Counted from the stretch's first letter, positions 12,364-25,477 are shown. The stretch is DNA of 64,000 bases from Apricaphanius iberus (GCA_028564705.1 JAPXFQ010000075.1:744001-808000); one strand, 5' to 3'. The notes: generated from the letters alone by a model not told the origin. A program made the numbers and translations.

Positions 12364-13628
12364 GATTTTGCTCTTCTCACTTCACTGCTGAAGTGGTACT
12401 TTGCTCGTCTGTATGTACTCCAGTCCTCGCTCCGCCGCGCTACTTCCTTCTCCTCACGTAGGCGCCGGAGCTTGGGTGTGAACCAGGGCTTGTCATTGTT
12501 ATAACAAATCCTGGTGCGCGTTGGGATGATGCGCGTCTCATTGAACTGAATGTATGAGGTCACAGTGTCCGTATACTCGTCCAGATTGTCCGTGGCTGCT
12601 CCAAACGCTCCCCAGTCTGTCGTCTCCCAACATGAGCGCAGCTCCTCCACAGCTTCAGAGGTGTATTTCCTTGTTGTTATCACCGCAGGCTTGGCCAATT
12701 TCAGTCTCTGTCGGTATGAGGGAATTAGGTGCACCATCACGTGATCTGATAGTCCGAGGGCAGCGCGCGGCACAGCATGATACGCTCTGCTGACTGTAGT
12801 GTAGCAGTGATCCAACGTGTTCTCCTCTCTGGTCGGGCATTTAATGAACTGTCTATACTTTGGTAATTCCTGGCTCAGGTTTCCCTTGTTAAAGTCACCA
12901 AGCACGATAACAAGAGAGTCCGGAAAAGACCGCTCCGCATGTAATATCTGGCCTGCAAGCGTGCGCTGAGCCTCGCGCACGTCCGCGCTCGGCGGAATGT
13001 AGGCAGCCACCAGAATGAATGAAGCGATCTCACGCGGTGAATAAAAAGGCTTACAGTGAATGAAAAGATATTCCAGATAAGGAGCGCAGTGTTGGGAGAT
13101 CACAGTCACATCCGTGCACCAGCTGCTGTTGATGTAGAAGCAAACGCCACCGCCTTTTGTTTTGTTGGAGAGCTCCGCGTTGCGATCCGCGCGGAGGAGA
13201 TGGAAGCCTTCCAGGTGAAGCGCGCTGTCCGGGACACTCGCGCTTAGCCATGTCTCCGTTAAGCACAAAACACAAGACGAGGAAAAGTCCTTGTTAATTC
13301 TCATCAGCAGCGCTAGTTCGTCCATCTTGTTGGGAAGTGAGCGGACGTTTGAGAGAAAGATGCCAGGTAAAGGCGTGCGCGCGCCCCATCTGCGCAGGCG
13401 GACGAGTGAACCCGCTCGCTTTCCACGGCGCCGTTTCCCTCTTTTGGTCAAAAAATGGACCAGATCCGCAGCTGATGCTAAAAAAACTGGTAATAAGTCT
13501 GTAGGGGTGGTAGTTCTAATGTCCAGAAGCTCCATGCGGGTATAAGAGCACGCAGACGAACAGTTAACGCACAAGAACAAACAAAACAGAGCGCACGAAA
13601 GCACCACGGCTGCCATCCTCGGCGCCAT
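12333..13628 (-). pseudogene. LINE apurinic endonuclease segment
   Basis: Reading leftward from an ATG at 13628 (MAPRMAAVV), the ORF has a hydrophobic start, then the exonuclease-endonuclease-phosphatase fold expected to nick target DNA for LINE insertion. Motifs in order are LSNVRSLPNKMDEL, CLTETWLSA with the catalytic Glu, LVIVLGDFN, NTLDHCYTT and LGLSDHVMVHL. It then runs through the linker to AKSV, where the deletion shifts the frame and the ORF stops at 12333. The endonuclease motifs are intact, but the gene as a whole is broken. Confidence 0.85.
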
Positions 13629-13764
13629 CTTAGGATGGATATAGGAATTAATACCTCCTGACATATGAATAAAAAGTGTCAACACCATTTTCCTGTACCT
13701 GTGTGAAGACGCCTCCATGACGTTGAAAACATTTACATAGTTCACGGTTAAAATGTTAAACTGT

Positions 13765-13900
13765 ATATTGACGTCCAAATGGGGTCATGACTAGACGTCC
13801 AAATAGTGGACCTAATTTGCACGTCATTTAGTAGTCCAGAATTGGTCTTGGACCGACCGACGCAATATAGACATGATCTGTACATTCATATGACGTCTAA
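13765..13900. repeat. GACGTC-rich block, right half
   Basis: Contains GACGTCCAAATG, AGACGTCCAAATAG and TGACGTCTAATG, similar in style to 9735-9920. The two blocks probably belonged to one subterminal repeat array split by later insertions. Confidence 0.65.
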
Positions 13901-14736
13901 TGTTTAGTGGGACAGCATCAGCAGGACATGTAAACTGATAAATACCGTGGCTCATCACCCCAAACTGCATGATACCAGCTGTTTTCTATACAGTGACAGG
14001 AATAAAAAAAATAAACATTATAAAGAGGTTAAACTATTTAGACAGGAATGCACTCACACATGCTGGGCTCGATGGAGATGGTGCTCCGGTCCCAGGTTCT
14101 GGATCCTTTCGCCGCTGCTGGACTAGGTCTACCCCCGCAGCAGTGGTCCCGACAGGCTAGCGGAGCGGACCTGGTCAGGATCCTTCCACATTTCCGCTTT
14201 ACACGCTTGAAAATAGCATAGGTTAAAGCACGACCTGTTCGCTTTGGATACTAATCAAGTTGCGAATGTTCAAGCGACCAGCCAGGGGCATATCACGCTT
14301 TTTGGACGTGTATCACGTTGGTGTGTAAGCACCTTTAGTTTTAACTAAGTGGCATATTTTATTGTGCAATACTCTTATTTACTCTGTAAATAAATTAATG
14401 AATAAGGAAAGATGGGACCTTTTATCATCTTTAAGCAGTCAATATATTTTATGTTAACATAACCTAGCCTTTGCTCCATTAGAGCAAATATATTGTCTAT
14501 TCAGAGATTTGAGCTGAACATCCAATTGATATAGAAAAACGAACAATAATTTGCAGGATATAATTCATGGAGTTATAAAAAGTAAGACATTGTTTAAAGT
14601 ATTCCAGTGTATTTAGAATACATTACTAACTTTGAGTAACTTAATGGAATACATTGCAAACTATATTTTGGGGCATGTATTCGTAATTTGTAGCTGAATA
14701 CGTTTTAAAGGCAACCTTTCCAACACTGGTTAGAGT

Positions 14737-17170
14737 AATGTCCTATTAGCGACTTATTAATGGTATAGTCCTGATGATGCATGCATTACTATATCATAGA
14801 TTTGTAAACGTTAAACAAGTTTGGTTAAAAGATGAGCCTGGACATCAGATCTACATGGCTACCCTAATGAATCCTCAAACAGTCGTCAGCACCGAGAAGT
14901 GACCACTGGCTGGGCCCTGTGAGATAGACATACTGTTTGAAGTTCCTTCACCTGCTGCATGAACTCCACCACTACAGGGCATGTGCAATTTCTTACACTT
15001 TACAGTCATTCCCCCAAATTATATTTGGATTATAGCATTACCTCCCTGAAAATGAAAGTCAGATGCTCGTGTGTAGTTCAAAGCCTTTCTGAATTATTTA
15101 AAACCTTATTGCCAAGCTTGTGGCCTGCATTTAAATACTTCTTTCTGAAAAGACATTCTGTCTTTTCGTCCTTTTAAGATGTACTTTTGTTGTTGTACTT
15201 TTTTTTTATTGCGGTAATGAATCATCTCTCTTGTTGGAGTCTGTTTATCTAAAGCAGTGTTGGAGGTTTCTCCTACACTAACTGACGTTTCTAAATCCCT
15301 ATTTACATTTCTTTGGGGATGCAGCGCCCTTAATTATTCTTCAAAAGACGCTCTCAATCATGCCTTCTAGTCTTCTAATGAACACTGCGTGTGTAAGCAG
15401 TGGCGAGGTGGCCTTTGTTTCGCCGAGCTTCGGCCCCGCCGTCCAGACAGCAGCCGACTTGAGTAATCAAGTGTGAAGGTTGTGAGGAGCAAACAGCTAT
15501 TAACCTCCCAAACACAGGCCATCATCACCGTCTGCAGTGGACAGACGGGAGGGTGTGCATGTGTGTCTGTCTCAGTGAATGAGAGTGTGTGAAGGAAAGA
15601 AAGCAAGTGCCAGCCCTGCTGAGTGTAGCATAGGATCATACGGCTGTGCCTTTTATAGCTCTGGGATGGGTAAGGTAGCTCATGTGTGTCTGTTGTCGCA
15701 TGGTGTCTATCTGGGGGAAAGGATTGTTCACACTTCTGTGTGTTTGCGCATTAGTGTTCTTCTATTTGAGTGTGTGCAATGATGCTTGGATTGTGCAACT
15801 CTACAGCATTGACCACACTCCGGTAAATAGTAATTGCTGTGCATGTCAGTGTGTACTTTGGGACTTGCACATAAATACCCTGGCATGCCTGTCTATTTGT
15901 TCTGATTTGCAGGAAAAGCAGGCCATGTTAGCCGCTCTGTCAGCCTATCCAGTGTGATCTCGCCACACATTATTCCCATATGGCAGTACAGCATGGTTGG
16001 TCTTGGAATGGCCGGGCCTGCGAATGCCTGTTTGACATGCCACTGTGTCGACTGGTGTGATGCCATGCTGAACCATCCCATCTGCTCTAGACCAAGCTGG
16101 CGCAGAGGGGAACTTATATAGAGAGGAGCATAAGGGGAAAAAAGGGGCATTATACCTGGTGCTTAGCAAGGCGTGGCTTCAAAGTGTTTCCTGAATTACT
16201 GTATTTAAAACACTTCAGAAATTCAGGTAGGATAGCATATTAGTGTGTTTTTGGTAGAGGCTGTTCCCACTTCAGAAGTAGCAGAACGGCCCCTCTCCAT
16301 TGTTAATGCTCACGGGAGTGCTGATATAATCTTGAGTATAGGCTTGAGGTTCTTATCAAGACCTTATCTAAAGAGTAAAACCTCTATTTGACCTTTTAAG
16401 ATGCTTTAGAACCAGTTCTTATTTTTTTAAATAACCTTTTTTAGAATACATGATCAATCACAGCTCCCAATGCCTGTTGTCGGTGTACCGCCTTTGATTT
16501 TGTCTGCTGTACTCCCAGCTGGCCCCGCGGCTGCGTTTTGTGTGGCGAGTTTTTTTATATTTTTTTTATTACTGCCTATGATAATGTGCACAACTAGTAA
16601 AACAGTATAACAGGCTACACTTGTTATTTTTATTTTGTTTGAGTGAATGGGTAATGTAAAAAAAGTCTTCATTTGGTTTAGCCCACTTTTAGAAAAGCAG
16701 GCCATAACCACCATCTTACGCACTTACAACAGCCACTCATTTGCGGTGATAAAAAAAATGCTGCCCAAAGTGAGTAGCAGGTAAGGCAGCAAGTTTTCTA
16801 TCTTTGTTTTTTGGTCCCTTACATTCGCACTGTAAGGAAACTACAACCAGGGTTCACTTGGAAGTGAATAGAAACCTAGATTTTCTGGCAGACCAGAATT
16901 TGCTTGTTTGGTCAGCATCAGAGTTTGTCTGATATTTCACACCCTACCCATGCAAAGCAGTGTCAGATGAAATAAGCTACTGCTTGTTTAAACCAGACCA
17001 AATTGATAACGACATAGACACTGTTGGAGCTCCAGGTTTTTCGTGTTGTGTTCAGCTATACCTAGCTGTCCTGGTGGGGTGTATTGAGAGTAGCTGAAAC
17101 ACTAGTCTTTGAACTTTATGTTAGCCAAAGCTCTAATTTTAAAAAGTAGGTGAGCATTTTACATAAGTTT
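14737..17170. other. non-coding sequence
   Basis: Includes a more GC-balanced, repeat-poor stretch at 15370-15560 that could be a conserved element. No exon with splice sites and a recognised product was found. Confidence 0.45.
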
Positions 17171-17480
17171 GATCCATCCATTCATTGTCTGCTGCTTTTT
17201 TAGGGTCAGGTCACGGAGATAGCAGCTTAAGCTGCAAACTTCTCTCTCCCCAGCCATTTGTGCCAGCTCCTCTGTGGGAATTCCAAGGCATTCCTAGGCC
17301 AGTGAAATAGTCTGTCCAGCATGCTCTGGGTCTTCCTCGCTATCTCCTTCCAGTTGGAAGTGTCCGAAACAACTCACCGGAGTGGTGTCCTAACTAGATG
17401 GCCAAGCCACCTCAACTGGCTTGTCTCAATGTGGATGACCGAGCTTCTCACCCTATCGCCAAGGGAAACTAATTTCAAAC
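17171..17480 (-). mobile_element. old 3' fragment of an RTE/Rex3-like LINE
   Basis: Read on the minus strand it aligns with the last 330 bp or so of the intact LINE at 57928-61286. Shared landmarks on the + strand include GCCAGCTCCTC, CCTAGGCCAG, GGGTCTTCC, CCACCTCAACTGGCT and GACCGAGCTTCTCACCCTAT. About 25 bp after CTCAATGTGGA are deleted. The tail ATCCATCCATTCAT at 17172 corresponds to the GATG repeat. It is heavily diverged and non-coding. Confidence 0.85.
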
Positions 17481-17682
17481 AGTTCTGTCTGCAATGTTAT
17501 CTTTTTAGTTACTACCCAAAACCCAGCTCTCTCTTCACCATGACAGATCGATAAAGCGGCCACATCACTGTTGATGCAGTACCAGTTACCCTATCAATCT
17601 CTCCTAAAATACCTAATCCACACCCGGAGAATGCACTCTACCCTTTTTTTTGTCTTTACAATAACCTGGTACTGCATTGAAA

Positions 17683-17945
17683 AGGGTCTTTCGGCATAGC
17701 GTTTGCATGTTCTCCCTGTTCATGCATGGGTTACCTCCTGGTACTTCGGCTTCCTCTCACGGTCCAAAAACTTGACTGTTAAGTTAAATGGTCTCTCAAA
17801 AATTTTCTCAGGTATGAGTGTGTGTGTGTTTGGTTGTCTATCCTGTCTGTCTCTATGCTGCCCTGTGATGGACTGGCAACCTGTCCAGGGTGTAGCCCGT
17901 CTCTTGCCCGTCTCTTGCTGGAGATAGGCAGGGATGTGATGGGAT
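17683..17945 (+). mobile_element. SINE fragment, head missing
   Basis: Shares GCATGTTCTCCC, CTTCCTCTCACGGTCCAAAA, CTGTCTGTCTC, GATGGACTGGCAACCTGTCCAGG and GCTGGAGATAGGCA with the SINE at 8503-8840. The tRNA-like promoter head is not recognisable here. Confidence 0.7.
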
Positions 17946-18261
17946 GTTGTGGAAGATGGTGAGTTGCAAATAAATTAGGCAGAAAAAATGTCAAGCTTAG
18001 TAAACTATTTGTAGCAACAACAAAAAAAACCAAAAAAAAACAGCCTCATCAGTTTATTTTGAAAGAAACTGCATTAAATATGCAGGCTCTACACATAACA
18101 TTATGTTCTTCTGTATACCTACATTATCCAGCATGTTTAAAAACAGATACATCCATGTAGGTGCATATAACATTTTTTTACAACCTTATAGCATTCATAT
18201 TTGATAACATGCATGCATTTTGTAACATAGTTATTCCAGTTGGGAGCTAGTTTAGTGTATT

Positions 18262-20335
18262 TATAAATGCCTCACTTAGGGGTCTTTCCTGCCGTTTTTA
18301 AACGGGCGGTGGTGAGACCCCTGTTGAAGAAGAGCAACTTAGATTTTAATGATTTTAACAACTTCCGACCGGTATCCAACTTACCATTTTTAAGCAATAT
18401 TTTAGAAAAGCTTGTTTTAACTCAACTTAATGATTTTATCAACACTCATAATGTCCTAGAGAAATTTCAGTCTGGTTTTAGGGTGAACCACAGCACCGAA
18501 GATGGCCCTTCTGAAGATTTTAAATTATCTTAGAGTAAATTATGATACCCGGAGGGTGACAGTGTTGGTTATTCTGGATGTAAGCGCTGCCTTTGATACA
18601 GTAGACCACACCTTTCTTTTAAACCGTTTGAAACAGATCGGCCTCTCTGGTGCTGTTCTTAGATGGTTTACTTTGTATCTCACAGACATGACTTTTATGG
18701 TGAGTTTGGATACCCATTCCTCTAGGGTCCACAGCATCACATGTGGTGTGACCCAGGGCTCAATTCTGGGCCCTGTGCTTTTCAACCTGTATATGCTCCC
18801 TCTTGGCAGTGTCATCGGGAGACATGGGGTGAATTTCCACAGTTATGCGGATGATACACAGTTATATATCTCCATGTCTCCTGATGAAGCACAGCCAATG
18901 GATGCACTTTTTAACTGCATTTTAGACATTGAATCCTGGATGGCAGAAAACTTTCTCCGGCTCAACCAGGACAAAACTGAAATTTTAGTCAACGGTCTTG
19001 AGGCTCAGAGAGAGAAACTTCTACCAAAACTACAATCAATGTCTTTCCTGGGTGTAATCTTTGACTCTGAGCTGACTTATTTCCTCATATTAAAAACATA
19101 ACTTAAATAGGTTTTTATCATCTGAAGAACATTGCCAGAGTCCGCCCCATTCTCTCTCGGGCCAATATGGAGACGCTAATGCATGCTTTTATCACCAGTA
19201 GAATTGACTATTGCAATGCCCTGCTTTCTGGTCTTCCCAAAAAGAGGATTTCAAGCTTACAGCTCTTACAAAATTCAGCAGCTCGTGTCCTGATGAAGAC
19301 CAGGAAGCGGGAGCACATCACTCCGATTTTAGAATCACTGCATTGGCTCCCCGTATGGTTCAGGATCGATTTTAAAATACTTTTAATGGTTTTTAAGTGT
19401 CTTAACGGTCTTGGGCCTTCCTATCTCTCAGAACTGCTTTTACCATATGAACCCTCGCGGTCTCTGCGCTCCTCTGGCAGCCGTCTCCTTGTCATCCCTA
19501 AAGTAAGGACACACACCCACGGCGAGGTATCTTTTCATTATTATGGCCCTCGCCTCTGGAACGGGCTGCCGGAGGACCTCAGGGCCGCAGAGAATGTTCA
19601 TATTTTTAAGAACAGGCTCAAGACTCACCTTTTTAGCTTAGCTTTAAATTGATTACTTTTATTATTTATTTAATTATTTTATCCTATATGTTCTATTCAA
19701 CCAGAGTTTTACTATCTTATAGAGACTCACCGTTTGAGCTTGGTTTTTAAGTGATTATTTATTTACTCATTTAATCATTTTTATGTTTTATTTTATCTTT
19801 ATACGTTCTATTGTATCAGAATTTTATCATTGTATATTTTAACCTTATTTTACTCTTTACCAGTGTTTCCTCTGTGGGAGCCCTCAGCCCCGGGGATGGT
19901 GGTCAGCTGTGGCAGCATGTGTGCTCTCCGGGTGTGCCTGGGTGGATGTGGGGGGCCTCTGCCCTCCCTTCCCGGGGCGCCCTGTGGCGGTGCCTTGGCT
20001 GCTGCTGTGGATCTGCTGCTGTCGGGGCGGATGGCTCCCCTGATGGCGTTTCCTTAATTCTCATGGCTCATCTGAACTCAGCCCGGGATGTTTTATTTTA
20101 ATTTTTTATTTTTTTTTTTTATTTGATCTTCTGTCCTTAAGCATGTGTTTGTGCATGTGTCTGTGTGTGTTGAAGGATGGGTGTGATGAGGGGGTGTTGT
20201 TGTCGGGTTGCTTTTGTATGTCTGGGGATGGGAGGGAATGTGGGTATGTGGGGTCATTTTCATTTCTAAAGCACTTCGAGTTGCATTTGTTGTATGAATT
20301 GTGCTATATAAATAAAGTTTGATTTGATTTGATTC
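18262..20335 (+). mobile_element. 5'-truncated L2-like LINE with long 3' UTR
   Basis: Starts inside the RT region and runs through the C-terminal domain to a 0.7-kb 3' UTR ending GCTATATAAATAAAG followed by TTTGATTTGATTTGATT. The endonuclease is absent, as expected from 5' truncation on insertion. Part of the UTR (19862-20060) recurs inverted at 45230-45400. Confidence 0.85.
18267..19652 (+). pseudogene. L2-like LINE reverse transcriptase, frameshifted
   Basis: The RT starts with FKRAVVRPLLKKSN and NFRPVSNLPFLSNILEKL. A small insertion near 18505 in HSTE..ALLKILNYL shifts the frame. The next stretch carries block A LDVSAAFDTVDH, block B GVTQGSILGPVLFNLYMLPL, block C SYADDTQLYIS and LRLNQDKTEILV. 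A second break lies near 19090. The C-terminal part then reads HAFITSRIDYCNALLSGLPK, LQNSAARVL and LHWLPVWFRI, and ends KNRLKTHLFSLALN. The catalytic aspartates are present, but two disruptions make it a pseudogene. Confidence 0.88.
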
Positions 20336-23300
20336 CGTGAATTTCATGGACAGAAGATGAATGGTTATGAGTAAAGACTAGTTATACACAGTAATGTGTT
20401 AAGTAGATAAATAAATGTCACAGCAACAGATGATAGTAGAGATGATAGTAATTTAAAAAAAGTAGCTTAAATATTTTAAGAGCCACTATTTTACGGCTAG
20501 CATTATAGCTCAACATTAGCCTTTACCCTGGTCTGTGCCACATTACAAGTGGAACTGTACTGTGTAGTGTTGAAAACTTGGCAACCTTATGGGCTCACAT
20601 CTCCTGGGGCCAGGAACTATGGTAGCGGGACAGATATTGTAAAAAATGACCACGTCCCGTGGCAGTATTTTTAAAATAACTAATTAGACTGTTGTGTTAT
20701 TAATTCATGGTAATGGTTATATATTGCACCTTTCAGAAAAAAATTAGCTCAATCCAAAACTAGTGAACACACTGACTCTGGATAACATGATACTGACCTG
20801 ATAACTTCCTACTGAGCTAAAGAAGCGCATAGCATATGACTCTCCCATCTTATGTCAAACCTTTCAATTCAAATGTGTACCGTTATCTATTGTGAAGTTT
20901 AAACTTAACCTTGATAAACGTTTTAAATTATAATTTCTGGATAATATTTTATATGCATTTAAAAAATGTTTTAGCTGCAATAGGCTCTTTAAGCTTGTAT
21001 GGAGTTATATCAATTTTTGTTATAATTTTCAAGTAGGTGGTTAGATCATTAATGCAGAAAAGTTATCTAAGTACAATAAAGTCATTTTCATGCCTAACAG
21101 TCGAGTACATAGTAGACTCTGTTATATTGGGGACCAAAATAGCAACATTGTTGCCTTTTTTTTTTTTTTTTTTTTTTACTGGTGTGATTTACGTTCAAAA
21201 TTGTCTCCTCACCTGTGGTGGCGTTGCACCTAGAAGAACTCAACAGAGGGATCATTCCTGTTCCATGAAATTTAAAAAAAATAAAAATAAAAAAAACATG
21301 GAGTGACATCACATTTTTGTGGTTTTAGGAATCCTCTGTTGTTTTGGGAAATGTGCTACACAAATATGTTGCAGCAATTGGTTCCTGCTCGAATGGATAA
21401 TAAGGCAGAGCTGTCGCTTTTGGTTGTATTCACCCATATTGCCTTTTGCTATAGTGTGCTTCTTTCTTTTCAGGCTTCCCCCTGGCATTCACACATACAA
21501 TCGGAACGCACCAATCCTCCCCCTATCTAGCCAAGAACTTGTTTTTTAGGTGGATCAGAGCTTTCTTTTCTGTTCGATTTTGCATTCACACCTCCCCAAT
21601 ACGAACTAGACTTCTGGGCAAAGAAATGTTTCTACATTAGTTGAAGTGAATACAGTGTATGCCATAGTTGCATCCTACTTCCAATGGCCGCTGGGTGAGC
21701 TGCTTTTTGCCCGCATACCCTGGAGGCCGCTATTGTTCCTCCATTGCTCTAGTACCTCCATTTGGCCGCTAGGCCTCCATTGAAAATCTCCTTGAGATGC
21801 CTTGAGATGACATCTGTTGTGAAATGGCGCTATATAAATAAACTGAATTGAATTGAATTGAAAAGCATTGGACTTTAGACACGTTTAAAACAACTTTAAT
21901 GCCTGGTTTCAATTTTTTTAAAACTTTCTATGGCTACATATTCCTCCTCAGATAATGCTGGGCTAGTCAAAAAAAAATAGAAACAAGGCTGGTTTTCGGA
22001 AGATAATTTTTTAAAATCTTGCATAATTAATGAGGGGCCGGACTTTGATTGACAGGCTGTTTCGTTTGAATTTAATTATAGTAACACTACATTTTAATAA
22101 TTATTTCAAGTTACTAGTTCTTACCTTTTGAGGTTTGAGAAATAGGAGAACCGTCGGAGGAGCGCAGATACAGCAGCAGTCAGGCATGGGGCTATTGGCC
22201 TTTAGCCTACTTAGCCCAGTTTAGCATCAGAGCTAAAGACGCGGGAGCAGAATGGGCGTAATTACGACAGAACTACACGCCCCGCGAGGGCAGAGTCTAC
22301 AGTGAAAATCATGCCCCTATCCCCTTTTTAAGAACATGCTTCGTCAGAGCTGGGGAGGAGGAGTCAGTAAATCCTCCATGAATTCCCCCTTGAACGTGTG
22401 TCATTCTGGTAAACAGGGAGGAGTGAGGAGGCGTTGTCTATTCTTTTTAACAGTCTATGCCTACTTCCCTGTATCATCAAATTGCTGCCCTGCTTTTTTG
22501 CAATTGTTGTTTTATTCTGAATTAATAGCAGCTGTAAATCCAGAGCACGTCAGAGTTTCCTTTAAGACCAGCACCATGATGTACTGTAATTATAGCATGT
22601 ATTAATTTGTGCCCTCTAAAAGTGATAAGAACAATCATTACCTAATGAAGTAGATTTAGAAGACCTGCAGACATACCTGGGACAAGACTCATTGTCAGGA
22701 TCTGGTTGAATACTTTTTGTTTCACAACACAGCCATGCCATTTAAGAGTAAGTAGAATCTGAAAAAAAGTAAAAATGACTGCTAGAGTCAAACAAAGAGA
22801 AAAAACTGAAAGTGTGCGTTGGATTAATGATGGATATGTATAAATGTGTGTCATTGCTTCGTAAGCGACACGGAGGAGCCATGCCAGGAGAACAGATGGC
22901 AGAGGACACAGGGAGCAAGGGGTTGGCATAAAAACTGCAATACACACCCATGCGGCATACACACCAGCATCCTCAGTGCAACATAAAAATGCAAAAACCT
23001 AGCAATAAAACCACTCATCTCAATGTTTGACTCATAAAGATGCAGGTAGAACAACTTCTCACTTTCACTTATAATTTCCATACCCCTCTTCATGTTGATC
23101 AAAACCCCACACACATACAATCAACACATGTTTTAAGCTGTGTCGCCATCCTTGTTGCTTAGCCAGGAAGTCAGTAGTGCTGACGTTGCATCGTATCTTG
23201 GCACAAACACAATATGTCCTGCTATTACACTCATTTTCTGTCCGCTCACCACCATTAGTGATATAACCTCAGACCTAAATTCAAATTCAAACTGAAGTAT

Positions 23301-25021
23301 TTCATAGTTCTCGCAGATACGCGAGCAAAAAGCGACACACACCCGGACCCCCACTGTGGCGTTATTAGTATTGTCGACCGGTACTCGAACAGTGAGAACA
23401 CACAAGGCCGTATGTTTGTGTGTGGGAGCTCTATTTGTTCCGCACAGCTTGGATTTCTCTCCTCTGCAAGGTGAAACAGAAGAGCATGCTCTTACTCACG
23501 CACACAGACGCACACACCTCCCACTAGTGTAGGAAGCAAGAAAACCATGTGGTTTCAGTGCATAACTGACAGTAAACCTGAGAAACACCCACCAGCTTCT
23601 GGTCCTTTACAGTTGAAAGCCACAAAAATCAAGGACACATTTTTAATAACCTGATTTACAAAACTCATTGGTTAGCTACAGATAAAATAGTATTAGGCAA
23701 TATTGATAAAATATCTATTTCTCACTGACCTGTGGCAAATACAGACTGATCACACATAAATTTCATAATCCATACCACTTTAACTTACTTTTGTGATATT
23801 TTCTTATTTGATCTGTGGTGATCACATAAGGTGAGGATGGGGTTGATTATTGTAAATTATACCTTTTACTCTATTTTGGACCCAGTTTAGAGGAACGACT
23901 GAAAGATGTCAATGTTTCAAAAACATGATTATACAGTGTATGTTACTTGAAAAGTGAATATGTAGGAGCTCTATAAATCCAATTTTCCACTTGATCCGTG
24001 GCGCATGATAGGCAGCTAATAGTTGCCGTTAAAGTCACTGTGTTAGTTTCCATCTGGCGCTATTCAGACAAGTTTAAGGAAAATTGTGTCTCCTAAATCG
24101 AAACGACTGGTATTGCATTTATGCAGTATGGTTTCAAAAAACACCAAGCTCAGCAGTTCAGATAAGGCCCGACAGGAAACCAAACATGGGAGCAGTAAAA
24201 GACACATGCAGATTTCCATTCGGTCAAAAATGAAAAAAACAACACTCCAGTTATGGTTTTTAGTTTTAAAAAATTATATTTTTACTGAAATACCAAAAAT
24301 AATGTCCAGACAACCAGACAGCACTATTTGACACTCGTTTGTACAGTATATCAGCAAAAAAGAGTACATTTGGGGGTTAGTTGCTATGTAGAGTTTAGTA
24401 TCAACCGATATTAAATGATAACAGTGATCCCTTTCACAAGGACAATGTAAAAAGTAGAAAACATGAGCAGAAATTTCTCAAATTTGGAGGGTGGATGGTG
24501 AGTTTATGATACCTATCCACATAGAATTACATATTTTTCCTAGAATACTACCCTATAAGTTATGCTACTGCGGTTGCATTTTGATTTTGTCATCTGCCCA
24601 GGACCAGCTGTGTGGAACATATTCGCAGGGAATGAGACTCTTAGTGGGACAGGGGAAATGCGTCTGTAACGTTATATATGCATCTGTTGGAAAACAGTAG
24701 TAGTACTCATTACCTGGCTGTGATTCGTTATTCATCACCATAGATCCTTAATATATGTGTTTGCATTATTGCTACTGCACCAGTTGGTTTTGTTAATCAG
24801 GGTATGGCTTGAGCAAATCATCTGTTAAAGGGGACTTCACAAATTCACAGATTTATGTATTATTCTATGAACTATGCAACTATGAACTATTCTATAACTC
24901 CAAGTTATGTGCAGAAAAAAACACCTGTTCGGTGATTTCTTTTGTAGAGCATTTTTAAAATATATAAAAAAAATAAACCTCTTAGATGGCTTATATACCT
25001 ATAGACGCAATAGTAGTTACT
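20336..25021. other. non-coding sequence with minor repeats
   Basis: Contains a T run at 21160-21178, the LINE tail at 21785-21862 and a CA-rich patch near 23500. No gene supported. Confidence 0.5.
21785..21862 (+). mobile_element. LINE/SINE 3' tail fragment
   Basis: TGAAATGGCGCTATATAAATAAAC followed by TGAATTGAATTGAATTGAA is a common 3' terminus of fish L2-type retroposons. Upstream sequence is not recognisable. Confidence 0.55.
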
Positions 25022-25110
25022 AGGGATACTGATTGGTATTGGGCCAATACCGTTCTAATGTTAACCGTATTTGTTAAAGTTAACCGATACGATTAACAGA
25101 TACTTAAAGA
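25022..25110. mobile_element. truncated hAT-like MITE end
   Basis: TAGGGATACTGATTGGTATTG followed by AATACCG and CCGATACG motifs match the GATGCACCGATACC MITE family. No opposite end is apparent. Confidence 0.4.
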
Positions 25111-25283
25111 GTAAATGAACCCCATGAAAAAGCATCATCCCGCCCCCAGGATACATTTGAAAAACTATACCTAAGTGGGCAGGACCAGGAGACATGGAGG
25201 GGCATGGCCAAGTATGGAGTATGAGCACAAGGGGGGGACGCTGGGGTGTGGTCTGGAAAATAGTCACGTCTGAACTATGGCAT

Positions 25284-25396
25284 GTGGCCGCCGAGCTCCG
25301 TATAGCCTCTATTTACCTACGGTAAGGGGAGAAATTAGGTCCCTTCGCCGCCATTCACCATAGGTAAAGAGAGGTTTTATGGAGCGCAGCGGCCAA
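25284..25396. repeat. imperfect fold-back
   Basis: The left arm (25284-25323) includes GGCCGCCGAGCTCCGTAT, CCTCTATTTACCTACGGT. The right arm (25357-25396) reverse-complements to GGCCGCTGCGCTCCATAA, CCTCTCTTTACCTATGGT. Arms are about 40 bp with roughly 20% mismatch; the spacer is about 33 bp. Confidence 0.75.
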
Positions 25397-25477
25397 ACCA
25401 CGTATCATTGCGAGCTGTTGGCTCAGCTGTAGTCAGCACTGCCTGAAGCTGGTAGCATATATAGCAAACAAGCACAG

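Larger units (their letters stand above)
10930..13630 (-). mobile_element. internally deleted L2/CR1-group LINE
   Basis: A minus-strand non-LTR retrotransposon of about 2.7 kb with an endonuclease segment, a reverse transcriptase segment and a 3' tail of CAGAAT-type hexamers at 10934-10957, seen as (GATTCT)n on the coding strand. It sits inside the larger hAT-ended structure. The endonuclease-to-RT linker and first RT blocks are missing at about 12358. The 5' limit is taken near the ATG at 13628. Confidence 0.85.
9441..14728. mobile_element. hAT-type element enlarged by nested insertions
   Basis: The left end begins CAGTGTTGGGGAGTAAC at 9441; the right end closes with CCAACACTG at 14728. These are common fish hAT termini. 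Sub-terminal sequence at both sides has the expected 'gtattc' and 'aaacgta' motifs. Flanks ACTTAGAG and GGTTAGAG could be an aged 8-bp duplication. Inside are GACGTC-rich blocks, a hAT MITE and an L2/CR1-group LINE, so the original element was much shorter. No transposase was recognised. Confidence 0.55.
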
